DNA from: Microbacterium sp. BK668
GTDB taxonomy: Bacteria; Actinomycetota; Actinomycetes; Actinomycetales; Microbacteriaceae
Reading direction: 5' to 3'
DNA length: 64,000 nt
Assembly: GCF_004362195.1 (NCBI RefSeq)
Contig: NZ_SNWG01000001.1
Location: 682,001 to 746,000 of the forward strand
A program made the position numbers and the translations under genes. Below, piece after piece: positions 24,996 through 33,248 of this stretch. Under the pieces are notes generated by a model. That model was not told where the DNA came from, made no database searches, and worked only from the letters and a program-made list of their open reading frames with translations. The number at the start of each line of letters is the position of its first letter. Within the stretch, counting starts at the first letter, position 1.

Positions 24996-26225
24996 TCACG
25001 CGTCCTTCTGCGGAAGGATGAGCGAGAACCTCGTCGTCGGCGTCGACTCGAGGAGGAGGTGCCCTCCGAGCGCCTCGGCGAGCTCCGCCGAGAGGGCGAG
25101 TCCGATCCCCTCGCCCCCGTTGGTGCTCTTGCCCGGCGTGCGCTGGAAGATCGCGTTGCCGCTCGGGCGCGGACCTTCGTCGCCCACGCGGACCGTGACG
25201 TAGCCGTTCGCCCGAGTGCCCGACACCGTGATGAGGCCCCGCCCGTGCTGCAGCGCGTTGTGGATCAGCACGTCGAGGATCTGGTTCGTCGGCGCGGGGA
25301 CGCTCGTCGCGCCGGGGGCGACCGACTCGACCCGGATCCCGCGCTTCTGGGCCACCGCCTGCGTGCGCCAGCGGTCGCCTGCCTGCGTCAGCATGGGGCC
25401 GAGGTCCACCGATTCGTCGGCCCCGGGGGTCGCGCCGCGGGCCAGCGCGAGGAGCTGCGCGATGGCATCCGACAGCCGGTCGATCTCGCGGAGCGCGTGC
25501 TCCAGCTGCTCGCGCACGACCGGTGCGGTCTCGGGCCACAGCGAGACGTCCTCGAGCTCGAGGCGCAGGGCCGTGATGGGGGTGCGCAGCTGGTGGGAGG
25601 CGTTCGCGGCGAACTCGTGCTCGCGGCGGATGCGCTGCTCGAGGGTGCTCGCGCTCGACCGCAGCGCCTCCTCGATCGCCCTCGCCTCGGGGATGCGGGC
25701 GGCGGGAGCCTCGTCGTCGAGAGGGCCTTCGCCCACCTTGCGCGCCAGCGCGGCCAGGCGCACGAAGGGTGCCGAGAGCCGGCGCGCGAGGAGCACCGCG
25801 ACGACCGCCGAGACCACCATGAGGCCGATGCCGAGCACCACGACCGGCATGACCGCCTCTTGCACGCGCTCCGAGATGAGGGCGCCCGAGCGGCTGAAGG
25901 TGACACTGCCGCCGCCTTCGACCGGGGCCGTCGAGGAGAGGTCGTCGGACTCCGGCGCGTCGCCGGCCTCGACGGTGGCTCCGTCGGGCGCGACGTACAC
26001 GACGTGCTCGCCGGGCTGGAGAACCGAATCGAGGAACTCCGCCGAAACGTCCGCGTGCGCATCACGCTCGGCGACGAGGACCGACATGAAATCGGTGGCC
26101 CGCACGACCCGGCGCTCCTCGCTGGTCTGGATCAGGTCGGCGACGATGTACGCCCGCGGGATACCGTAGAGCGCGATGATGCCGACCGCCATCGCGACGA
26201 AAGCGATGATGAGGCGTTCACGCAT
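24996..26225 (-). CDS. Sensor histidine kinase of the fibre-like locus
   Basis: 409 residues, inner membrane. Membrane segments at about 5-25 and 122-148 flank an extracytoplasmic sensor domain of about 100 residues. A HAMP-like linker follows, then the H-box NASHQLRTPI with phospho-accepting His211, N-box LIHNALQHG (Asn323), a DEG segment and G-box GEGIGLAL. The ATG at 26225 overlaps the stop of the response regulator gene by eight bases; the longer frame upstream adds a non-conserved tail. It is the last gene of the minus-strand block that begins with a TasA-like protein, so it probably senses envelope or surface state. Confidence 0.9.
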   Translation of the reverse strand: MRERLIIAFVAMAVGIIALYGIPRAYIVADLIQTSEERRVVRATDFMSVLVAERDAHADVSAEFLDSVLQPGEHVVYVAPDGATVEAGDAPESDDLSSTAPVEGGGSVTFSRSGALISERVQEAVMPVVVLGIGLMVVSAVVAVLLARRLSAPFVRLAALARKVGEGPLDDEAPAARIPEARAIEEALRSSASTLEQRIRREHEFAANASHQLRTPITALRLELEDVSLWPETAPVVREQLEHALREIDRLSDAIAQLLALARGATPGADESVDLGPMLTQAGDRWRTQAVAQKRGIRVESVAPGATSVPAPTNQILDVLIHNALQHGRGLITVSGTRANGYVTVRVGDEGPRPSGNAIFQRTPGKSTNGGEGIGLALSAELAEALGGHLLLESTPTTRFSLILPQKDA

Positions 26226-26931
26226 CCGCCGCCCCGTCGTCGAGGCGGAAGCCGATGCCGCGGATCGTCGTGATCCGCACATCGGCGCCCGAGTCCTCGA
26301 GCTTCTGCCGGAGTCGTGCGATCGTCACGTCGAGGGTCTTCGTCGAGCCGAACCAGTTCTCGTCCCACACCTCGTCCATCACCTTCTCGCGCGTCACGAC
26401 GCTTCCGCGCTGCCGGTCGAGGTTCGCGAGCAGGTCGAACTCCTTCGTGCTGAGCGAGATCTCGCGGTCGCCAGCGAAGGCGCGGCGCGCATCGGGATCG
26501 ACGGTGAGGGCGGTTCCGGATGCCGTGGCCGCGGCGGCCGCGGGCGTCGACGCCGATGAGGCCGACGACGCGCGTCGCAGCAGGGCGCGCAGCCGCGCCA
26601 GCAGTTCGGCGAGCGCGAACGGCTTCGCGATGTAGTCGTCGGCCCCGACATCCAGCCCCACGACGCGATCGAGTTCGCCGTCGCGCGCCGTCAGGATGAC
26701 GATCCCGCCCTCGAACCCCTCGTCGCGAACGCGACGGCAGACATCGAGCCCGTCCATGTCGGGAAGCCCGAGATCCAGCACGACCAAAGACGGCCCATCC
26801 GCGAGCACGCGTTGGATCGCCTCGGCTCCTGCCGCCACGCGCTCGACCTCGTAGCCCTCACGGGTCAGCGTCCGGACAAGGGGAAGCGCGATGCCGTCGT
26901 CGTCCTCGACGACAAGGATGTGCTGCCCCAC
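26218..26931 (-). CDS. OmpR-type response regulator
   Basis: 237 residues. Receiver domain with acidic pair D10/D11, phospho-accepting D53 (VVLDLGLPD), and conserved Lys in DDYIAKPF; an Ala/Ser-rich linker (about 118-140) and a C-terminal winged helix (LSTKEFDLLANLDRQRGSVV, DVTIARLRQKLE). I chose GTG at 26931, seven bases after TAGCAT, because the family normally starts shortly before ILVVEDD; GTG at 27018, overlapping the stop of the upstream Ig-like gene, would add 29 residues and is the alternative. Pairs with the downstream kinase. Confidence 0.9.
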   Translation of the reverse strand: MGQHILVVEDDDGIALPLVRTLTREGYEVERVAAGAEAIQRVLADGPSLVVLDLGLPDMDGLDVCRRVRDEGFEGGIVILTARDGELDRVVGLDVGADDYIAKPFALAELLARLRALLRRASSASSASTPAAAAATASGTALTVDPDARRAFAGDREISLSTKEFDLLANLDRQRGSVVTREKVMDEVWDENWFGSTKTLDVTIARLRQKLEDSGADVRITTIRGIGFRLDDGAADA

Positions 26932-27017
26932 GACGTCGATGCTATCGAGGTCTCCGGGGGCATCGGCGGCACCGGGGCGGGGGGTGTCGCGATCGTCGGG
27001 GGTGCCGGGCGCGTCCA

Positions 27018-28850
27018 CTAGAACTCCCTGTCCACGGCGCCTGTCTCGGTGACGGGCGCGTTCGTCGAGGTCGTGCCGCCGAGGTCGGTGGCGAGGCTGG
27101 AGGGGGTCCAGATCATGTGAGCCGCCGCCGAGGTGGGAACCGTGCGGAGGGCCCCGCCCGTGCTCAGGGTGCCGACGGCGATCTGCACCACCGTGACGGT
27201 GAAGCCGTTGACGGTCGCCGTCGTCGCGGTCATGGTCGCGGTCCACTGCGAGGACTTGCGGTTCTTGATGTAGTCGCCGCGGAGGTTCACCGTGCCGAGG
27301 TTCACGGCGGTCGTGCCCTTGAGGACGTCGAGGGCGTCGTCACTGCTGGTCGAGCCGATCAGGTTGCCGTCGCGCACCCGGAGCGTGACCGCCGTCGAGG
27401 AGCCGTCCCAGCCCGACGCGATGCTGCCGGGGTTCATGCGCGTGCTGTAGGTGAACGTGACGGCGTCGCCCGTGTCGAGTCGCCCGGCCGTGCCGGTGCC
27501 GTTCGCCGTCTGCACGTCGACGCCTCGCACGGGGCGGTTGTCGACGCTGCGGGACGACACCACGCCCGAGATCGTCTGCTTGCCGGCCTTGTCGATCATG
27601 ACGGCGCGCAGGTCGTACAGGCCGTCGGCGACGGCCTTGGTGTTCCAGGGGCAGGTGAACGGAGCCGTAGTCGGGGCGCAGATCGCCGTCCACGCGCTGG
27701 AACCGGTCGGTGCGTACTGGATCGTCACGCTCGCGATGCCCGCGGTGGAGTTGGCGGTGGCGGCCAGCGTCTCGACGCCGGTCAGGTGCGCGCCCGGATC
27801 CTCCATGGCGACCGAAGCCACCGAGTTGTCGACGAGGCGCCCGTGCGTCGCGTTCGACATCGTCGTCTGGCCCGAGGCATCCGTCGCCACCGCGCGGAAG
27901 ACGTAGCTGCCGTTCGCGAGGGTGGTCGTGCCGAAGCGGCAGGTGTAGGGCGGCAGCGTGAGCGTGCAGGCGTCGGTCCAGCCGTTCGTTCCGGCCGGTG
28001 CGTACTGGAGGACAACCTTCGCCACGCCGGATTGGCCGTCGGAGGCGTTGGCGGTGAGGGTGACGGTGCCGCTCAGGGGTGACCCGGGGTCGACCATCGA
28101 CACGGTCGGCGCCGTGTTGTCGACGAGGACGTCGCTCACGACGTTGGAGTACGTCGTCACGCCGTTGTAGGTGGCGGCGGAGCGCAGGTCGTACGACTCG
28201 CCGTTGGTGAAGCCCTTCGCGGTGGTGTCCCAGACGCACGTGTAAGGGGCGGCGAGGTTGGTGCAGAGCGGGCTCCACGCGGCCGTTCCGGCCACGGCGT
28301 ACTCGACGCGGACCACGTAGGGCCCCACCCCCGTGTTGACGAGGGTCGTCGAGAGCGTCAGGGAGCGGACGGCGAAATCGCCCGGGTCGGCCAGCACGAC
28401 GCCGATGGTGTTGCCGACGGTCGCGGCGACGGGGGTCGAGGTGGCGGAGTAGCCGGCCTTGTCGGTCGCGACGGCCCGCAGGCTGTACGACCCGTCCGCG
28501 ACGGTGCGCGTATCCCACGAGCACGCGTACGGCGCGGCGGATGCGGTGCACAGCGTCGTCCACGTCGTCGAGCCCGCGGCCTGGAAGGAGAGGACGACCT
28601 GCGCGATCCCGGTCTGCGCGTCGGCGGCGCTCGCCGTGATCGTCACGACGTCGCGGAGCGTGCCGGCCGGCGGCTGGACGCTGACCGCGGGCGGGGTCCA
28701 ATCCGCTGCGGCGCCGACGCGGTTCGAGGGGTTCACGCTCTGCGCCGTGAAGGAGGCGGAGGAGAACCCCGGTGCCATCGCGGTCGTCGCGAGGAGGAAG
28801 ACGACGGCGAGCACGACGAGGACCGCGTTGCGCAGGGCGGCGGAGCTCAT
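27018..28850 (-). CDS. Secreted Ig-like repeat protein with SipW-type signal peptide
   Basis: 610 residues. Signal segment (about 8-27) followed by GFSSASFTAQSVNPSNRVGA, which resembles the camelysin/TasA N-terminus (SipW-processed). Four Ig-like repeats of about 96 residues follow (roughly 50-145, 148-242, 245-342, 343-438). Each carries a C-x8-C pair (101/110, 196/205, 295/304, 391/400) within [AP]PYxCxW, then a DG.Y.LRA(V/A)AT segment. The C-terminal 170 residues form a different domain. No LPxTG or membrane anchor is visible. RBS gaaggaaccc precedes the ATG. Likely structural or adhesive surface protein made with the TasA-like protein. Confidence 0.82.
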   Translation of the reverse strand: MSSAALRNAVLVVLAVVFLLATTAMAPGFSSASFTAQSVNPSNRVGAAADWTPPAVSVQPPAGTLRDVVTITASAADAQTGIAQVVLSFQAAGSTTWTTLCTASAAPYACSWDTRTVADGSYSLRAVATDKAGYSATSTPVAATVGNTIGVVLADPGDFAVRSLTLSTTLVNTGVGPYVVRVEYAVAGTAAWSPLCTNLAAPYTCVWDTTAKGFTNGESYDLRSAATYNGVTTYSNVVSDVLVDNTAPTVSMVDPGSPLSGTVTLTANASDGQSGVAKVVLQYAPAGTNGWTDACTLTLPPYTCRFGTTTLANGSYVFRAVATDASGQTTMSNATHGRLVDNSVASVAMEDPGAHLTGVETLAATANSTAGIASVTIQYAPTGSSAWTAICAPTTAPFTCPWNTKAVADGLYDLRAVMIDKAGKQTISGVVSSRSVDNRPVRGVDVQTANGTGTAGRLDTGDAVTFTYSTRMNPGSIASGWDGSSTAVTLRVRDGNLIGSTSSDDALDVLKGTTAVNLGTVNLRGDYIKNRKSSQWTATMTATTATVNGFTVTVVQIAVGTLSTGGALRTVPTSAAAHMIWTPSSLATDLGGTTSTNAPVTETGAVDREF

Positions 28851-28966
28851 CGGGTTCCTTCAGTCGGGACAGCGGGTGTCTTCGACGTTACGCAGGCGCT
28901 GGTTACAGGCAGGCCACAGCCGCTCCTCGCCGGAGCAACAATCGAGGGCCGCTCACCGAGCGGGAA

Positions 28967-29350
28967 TCACAGCCGCCGCGAGGTGCGGGCGGTCGTGCGC
29001 CACGATGCGAGCAGCAGGCACGAGAGCGCGACGAGCACGCCGTCACGGATCGTCCAGGGATCGCGGGGCAGGCCCGGCGCGCCGACCGTGTGAAGAAGGA
29101 GCACCAGGACGAGGGTCGCGGCGGAGACCACGATCATGCCGAGGCGGGACTCGAAGCACTGCGCCGTCAGGAACCGGGCGGCCGCGAGGAGCCCGGCCGC
29201 TCCGATCACCGCCCAGACCAGTGAGATGGGGCTGCGGAGAGGATCGCCGGCGGCAGCGGCGACGAGATCGATCGTCGACAGGGCGACGAGGATGGCCGCC
29301 GCCGCCCAGGCGAGCGGGCGACGGCGGCCGAGTGCACGAGCGGAAGCCAT
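28967..29350 (-). CDS. Small four-helix membrane protein of the fibre-like locus
   Basis: 127 residues from ATG at 29350, which has ggag seven bases upstream. Four hydrophobic segments (about 14-33, 38-58, 68-90, 98-115). No family recognised. It lies 56 bp downstream of the signal peptidase gene and 116 bp upstream of the Ig-like protein gene, in the same direction, so it is probably an accessory membrane component of the locus. The long upstream extension of this frame overlaps the signal peptidase gene and is not credible. Confidence 0.65.
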   Translation of the reverse strand: MASARALGRRRPLAWAAAAILVALSTIDLVAAAAGDPLRSPISLVWAVIGAAGLLAAARFLTAQCFESRLGMIVVSAATLVLVLLLHTVGAPGLPRDPWTIRDGVLVALSCLLLASWRTTARTSRRL

Positions 29351-29406
29351 GGGGATCTCCATCGGGTCGTGGATGATGCGCACGGCGGCTCGTGCCGTGC
29401 CGGCGC

Positions 29407-30027
29407 TCAGGGCGCGGCAGCCGGGAGAGCCGGCGAGGGGTGCTCCACCGGAAGCGCTGTCGAGGCGGCGTCCGCGGGAGCGGGAGCCTCCTCGTCGCGC
29501 CGGCGGGAGGTTCGCACGAGGTCGCGCAGGAAGAGCAGGGCGACGACTGCGGCGGGAACGCCGATCGCCAGCATCCTGATCCCCGGCGCAGACAGGGCGA
29601 TGAAGGCCCAGCCGACCGCCGGGATCCAGCCTTCGACACGGGGCTGGACGACGTCGGCGAGCGTGAACGTCCACGGGTCGACCGTCGCGTTGGCATCGCC
29701 CTTCGTCCGGAAGACGAGCGAGCCGCTGCCGTCAGGGTTCGGCTCGACGGAGACGATCCGGTGGGTGACGAGTTCGGACAGGCCCGACTCGGCGGGCGGG
29801 AGGTAGGTGATGATGTCACCGGGCTCGAGGTCGCTCACGGGCACCTGGCGTTCGAGCACCAGCGTGCCGCGCTCGAAGGTGCCCGACATCGACGCCCCCG
29901 TGATGACGTAGCGGTCGAAGCCGAGCAGGCCCGGCACGAACATGAGCGCCGCGACGGCGCAGGCCACGACGGCCGCGATCACGATGGCCGTGTTCCCCAA
30001 TGCCTTGATCGTCGTCGCGGCGCTCAT
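29407..30027 (-). CDS. SipW/ER-type signal peptidase I
   Basis: 206 residues. Membrane segments at about 12-35 and 140-165. Catalytic Ser46 in ITGASMSGTF and His89 in ELVTHRIVSV replace the Ser-Lys dyad of bacterial LepB; the Ser-His form is that of the archaeal/ER type (S26B) and of Bacillus SipW. The C-terminal tail after about 170 is Pro/Ala-rich and cytoplasmic. SipW-type peptidases process TasA-like precursors, and such a gene lies directly upstream (26 bp away), so this peptidase is likely dedicated to the locus. Confidence 0.9.
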   Translation of the reverse strand: MSAATTIKALGNTAIVIAAVVACAVAALMFVPGLLGFDRYVITGASMSGTFERGTLVLERQVPVSDLEPGDIITYLPPAESGLSELVTHRIVSVEPNPDGSGSLVFRTKGDANATVDPWTFTLADVVQPRVEGWIPAVGWAFIALSAPGIRMLAIGVPAAVVALLFLRDLVRTSRRRDEEAPAPADAASTALPVEHPSPALPAAAP

Positions 30028-30053
30028 GTCGTTCCCCCTCCCTGGGTCTCAGG

Positions 30054-30623
30054 TCACTGGTTGTAGGTCGTGGCGGCCGTCTGCGTGGAGTTCCACGTGT
30101 ACGTGGCCGTCGCCATCTTGCCCTGCTCCTCGTTGCCGGCGGCCTGCGCGAGGGTCACGCTGAACGTGTACTCGCGGGCCTCGCCCTTCGCGAAGAGGCC
30201 GAGGTCGACGGGGGCCGCGCCGGTGAGAGCACCGAACGTGCCCGACCACACGGGGGTCGTCGACCCGGCCGCGGTGATCGTGAGCGCGAGGTTCGACTTC
30301 GTCGTGAAGCCGTTGACGGCGTTCTCGCTGAGCTTGATGTTCGCCGGAAGCGAGCCGGAGTTGGTGATCGTGACCTTGCCGGTGAGGGTGTCGCCCGGCT
30401 TGAGGTCGGAGAGGTTGAAGATCGCGCTGCCGGCACGCGAGTTGGTCTGCTGCAGCGTGCCGGTGGTGAAGGCGTTGGCGCTGTTGACCGAGTTCGCGAC
30501 GAAGTCGGCTCCCGAGCCGACCGCGATCGCGGAGGCGATCAAGAGACCGGCGAGCGGGACGAGGACGCGCTTGCGAGAGCGGACGGCCTTGCCGGCCGGA
30601 GTCTGGGTGGCGGTGGTGCTCAT
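30054..30623 (-). CDS. TasA/camelysin-like secreted protein
   Basis: 189 residues. N-terminal signal with KKRKR-like basic start and hydrophobic core (about 21-41), then GADFVANSVNSANAFTTGTLQ, typical of SipW-dependent signal peptides. The mature part has an Ig-like beta-sandwich feel (DLKPGDTLTGKVTITNSGSLPANIKLS). In Bacillus such proteins form amyloid-like or fibre structures in biofilms. First gene of the block tasA-like, sipW-like, membrane protein, Ig-repeat protein, response regulator, kinase. A leader inverted repeat precedes it. Confidence 0.82.
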   Translation of the reverse strand: MSTTATQTPAGKAVRSRKRVLVPLAGLLIASAIAVGSGADFVANSVNSANAFTTGTLQQTNSRAGSAIFNLSDLKPGDTLTGKVTITNSGSLPANIKLSENAVNGFTTKSNLALTITAAGSTTPVWSGTFGALTGAAPVDLGLFAKGEAREYTFSVTLAQAAGNEEQGKMATATYTWNSTQTAATTYNQ

Positions 30624-30630
30624 GGAGCGG

Positions 30631-30665
30631 ATTCCTGTTCTGACGGAGCGTGCATCGACAGGAAT
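30631..30665 (-). repeat. Inverted repeat in the TasA-like leader
   Basis: attcctgt (30631-30638) and acaggaat (30658-30665) with a 19-base loop, 8-42 bases before the start codon. A further attcctac at 30692-30699 repeats the motif. It could be a regulator site or an mRNA hairpin. Confidence 0.45.
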
Positions 30666-30771
30666 GACGCTACGGAGGCGTCGGCAACGGGATTCCTACA
30701 GGGATGCCACACGCGTTCCAGGGCTCGGACACAAGTGGGCTCGAGTGCAACGGCCCGGCGTCCGCCGCCGG

Positions 30772-31665
30772 TCAGTCCGGCGTCTCGGCCTTTGCGTGCG
30801 CGGCGAGATCGGCGACGCGCGCGAGGCCGCCCACCGCGAAGGCGGTGACGGCGTCGAGCGACTCGTCTGCCGCCAGGATGCGGTTGTGCCCGAGGCCGCG
30901 CGTGAGGAGCAGCCGGGCGCGACGCCCGTGGGCGTCGACAAGATCGGCACTCGCCGTGGCCGGCACCTGCCGGTCGCCCGCGTCGTGGAGTGCGAGCAGC
31001 TCGACCGCGGGCGGGAGGGGATCGGCGACGGCGTCGAAGCGGAGGCGCATGGATGCCGCGTCCTCTCCGAGCCGCGCCGAGAACGCCCGCTCGAAATCGG
31101 CCTTGGCCCGCGGTGAGAGGTCGAGCATCGCGGCGAACCGGTCGACGAAGACCTGCGGCGTTCCCACGCCGGCGATGGTCGCGACGCGCGCCGCGGTGGT
31201 GCCCGACCGGACCGCCGTCAGGGCGGCGAGGGCTCCGAACGAATGACCGACGACGAGCGCGAAGCGCCCGTGGCGAAGCTGGATCGCCTCGATTGCGGCG
31301 ATCCAGTCACGGATGTCGGTGCGCGCGAAGGCCGACGCGCCGTGCGCAGGCGCGTCGAACGAGACGACGTGGAAGCCCGAGGCGACGAGCTCGCGCACGA
31401 GCGGGCCGAACTGGGAGGCGCGACCGCGCCAGCCGTGGACGAGCAGGACCGTGTCGTCCCCGCGACCCCAGCGGTATGTCACGAGCTCCCGGCCGCGGAC
31501 GCGGACGGTGGCCCGCTCGGCTGCCGCGTCGGTCGCGGCATCCTCTCGCTGCAGCGGAAGCCGAGGATGCGTCTGCGAGAAGGCCCGCAGCGCCAGGGAC
31601 CCCGCAAGTGCGGGCGAGAGGCGGCTGAGGCTCCGGAAGAAGGTGCGGGTGCGACTCGGCGACAT
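30772..31665 (-). CDS. Alpha/beta hydrolase
   Basis: 297 residues. Oxyanion segment LLVHGWRGRASQF, nucleophile elbow VVGHSFGALAAL, an aspartate in LHDAGDRQVP and C-terminal His in GLGHNRIL make a complete serine hydrolase triad. The N-terminal 25 residues are basic and mildly hydrophobic. Start at ATG 31665 with ggaggt five bases upstream. It is divergent from a TetR gene and the shared 67 bp contain two palindromic operators, so expression is likely controlled by that regulator. Substrate unknown. Confidence 0.88.
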   Translation of the reverse strand: MSPSRTRTFFRSLSRLSPALAGSLALRAFSQTHPRLPLQREDAATDAAAERATVRVRGRELVTYRWGRGDDTVLLVHGWRGRASQFGPLVRELVASGFHVVSFDAPAHGASAFARTDIRDWIAAIEAIQLRHGRFALVVGHSFGALAALTAVRSGTTAARVATIAGVGTPQVFVDRFAAMLDLSPRAKADFERAFSARLGEDAASMRLRFDAVADPLPPAVELLALHDAGDRQVPATASADLVDAHGRRARLLLTRGLGHNRILAADESLDAVTAFAVGGLARVADLAAHAKAETPD

Positions 31666-31681
31666 GGTGACCTCCACTGAA

Positions 31682-31721
31682 TACGAACGATCGTTCGTAG
31701 ACTATATGAACGATCGTTCGT
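31682..31721. promoter_or_regulatory. Twin TetR-type operators between divergent genes
   Basis: Perfect 18-bp palindrome tacgaacgatcgttcgta at 31682-31699 and an imperfect copy atgaacgatcgttcgt at 31706-31721, centres 23 bp apart. The GAACGATCGTTC core is typical of TetR-family operators. The second copy touches the TACACT -10 of the tetR gene. Confidence 0.85.
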
Positions 31722-31726
31722 ACACT
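31721..31726 (+). promoter_or_regulatory. Leaderless-type -10 for tetR
   Basis: TACACT, six bases (agaggg), then the GTG start at 31733. Confidence 0.5.
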
Positions 31727-31732
31727 AGAGGG

Positions 31733-32389
31733 GTGACGGAAACGGCGATCGATCGGCGTCGGGCGCGAGGCGACGCCTCACGGCGGGTCATCCTCGAGAG
31801 CGCGACGGACCTTGCGTCGGTCGAGGGTCTCGACGGGCTCACGATCGGCCGGCTCGCGGACGCCTCCGGTATGAGCAAGAGCAGCATCGCGACGCTGTTC
31901 GGCGGCAAGGAGGGGCTTCAGCTCGCAGCGGTCCACGCCGCCGCGGAGATCTTCCGCGAAGCCGTCGTGGAGCCGGCCCGGGAGCTGCCTCGCGGCGTCG
32001 CGCGCCTCGCGAAGCTCCTGCGCGGTGCCCTCGACTACTCGCGCAACCGCGTCTTCTCCGGAGGCTGCTTCTTCCTTGCGACGGCCGCCGACATGGACTC
32101 CAAGCCCGGGCCGGTGCGGGATTCGGTGCGCGCGTGGCTGCGGGAGTGGTACGGCTACCTGGAGGCGCAGGTCCGCTACGCCGCGGAACGGGGCGAGATC
32201 GACGCCGATGCCGCGACCGTCCCGCGGCTCGCCTTCGAGCTGATCGCCCTCGACAATGAGGCGAACGCGCGTTCGCTGCTCACGGGAGAGGATGCGCCCT
32301 ACGACCTCGCGGCCGCCGCGATGCGCGAGCGGCTGATCGCACTGGGCGCGAAGGCCGACGACCTGGGGCCGCTCTTCGCGGCGCGCTGA
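31733..32389 (+). CDS. TetR-family regulator
   Basis: 218 residues. N-terminal helix-turn-helix RRVILESATDLASVEGLDGLTIGRLADASGMSKSSIATLFGGKEGLQ is the standard TetR DNA-binding domain; the C-terminal part (about 80-205) has the ligand-binding pattern GGCFFLATAADMDSKPGPVRDSV found in the TetR_C_6-like group. GTG at 31733 fits the start of the domain and the leaderless promoter; the frame is open further upstream only because it runs through the neighbouring gene. Probably represses itself and the divergent alpha/beta hydrolase gene through the twin operators. Confidence 0.92.
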   Translation: MTETAIDRRRARGDASRRVILESATDLASVEGLDGLTIGRLADASGMSKSSIATLFGGKEGLQLAAVHAAAEIFREAVVEPARELPRGVARLAKLLRGALDYSRNRVFSGGCFFLATAADMDSKPGPVRDSVRAWLREWYGYLEAQVRYAAERGEIDADAATVPRLAFELIALDNEANARSLLTGEDAPYDLAAAAMRERLIALGAKADDLGPLFAAR

Positions 32390-32428
32390 GAGAGGTCCGC
32401 CGGCTCCGGGCACGGCGTCGTCGCCGGA

Positions 32429-32965
32429 TCAGACGCCAGCCGGGGTGCGACGGCTGTCACCCATGGAAGCGGACAGCTCATCGAGCCTCGTCGCGATGCG
32501 CAGCACGGCCTCTGCGGCGACCCCGGCGTCGGCGGGCGAGAGCGACTCGATCGCCGACACCACGGCCGCGTCGTGCGGCATGAGCGACTCGTCGACGAGG
32601 CGGATGGCCTCCTCCGTCGGCACGAGATAGTGCGCCCGCCGGTCTCGCGGATGCTGCACGCGGGTGACCAAGCCGCGCTGGACGAGCCGCTCGACGACGT
32701 TCGTGACGGTCGCGCTCGACGCATCGAGCATGACGATGAGGTTCTTCGGGCTGAGATTCTGCTCGTCGCGGTGGCCCTGCACGAGGTGGCGCAGCGCGGT
32801 CAGGTCGACGGCGGACAAGCCGGACGCCCGCTGCGCGCGGTCGGCCTGGGTGCGCTCAGCCCTCCTCAGGTGGAGGATCGCTTCGCTGAGGCGACGACCC
32901 TCGGGCGTGCTCGGCCCTTCGGCGTGGAGATGCGCGCCCTCGTGTCGTACGACGGTCTCAGGCAT
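32429..32965 (-). CDS. MarR-family regulator
   Basis: 178 residues. Winged helix centred on LSAVDLTALRHLVQG, LIVMLDASSATVTNVVERLVQRGLVTRVQHPRDRRAHYLVPT, the classic MarR recognition helix and wing (DRR motif). A good RBS (gggagga) precedes the ATG at 32965. It has no obvious partner gene: the ligase gene on the other side is divergent at 283 bp. Ligand unknown. Confidence 0.9.
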   Translation of the reverse strand: MPETVVRHEGAHLHAEGPSTPEGRRLSEAILHLRRAERTQADRAQRASGLSAVDLTALRHLVQGHRDEQNLSPKNLIVMLDASSATVTNVVERLVQRGLVTRVQHPRDRRAHYLVPTEEAIRLVDESLMPHDAAVVSAIESLSPADAGVAAEAVLRIATRLDELSASMGDSRRTPAGV

Positions 32966-33040
32966 GAGGTCCTCCCCGGATGCTCCTGTCCGCGGCGTCG
33001 CCGACCGCCGACGGAGGGTGGGCGAGCGTCGCGAACCCGC

Positions 33041-33062
33041 CCCTCATGAGGGTAGCCCTCAC
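33041..33062. promoter_or_regulatory. Palindromic site upstream of the MarR gene
   Basis: ccctcatgaggg (33041-33052) is a perfect 12-bp palindrome and is followed by an additional ccctca. It lies in the divergent region between the MarR and ligase genes and could be an operator. Confidence 0.3.
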
Positions 33063-33248
33063 CGAGTGTGACTCACAGTGGATTGCACACTGGTCGAGAT
33101 TCACAACGCTGGGGATTGACGACTCCCGGGGCTTCCGACCGTGAATCTCCCCGCGTGGTCGCCTCCCGTCTGCACTCGCGAAGTCAGGCCAACCCTCAGG
33201 TCGGGCCCCTATGCTGTGCGGCAGTGCCGGTGACGCAAGGGAGCGGGC

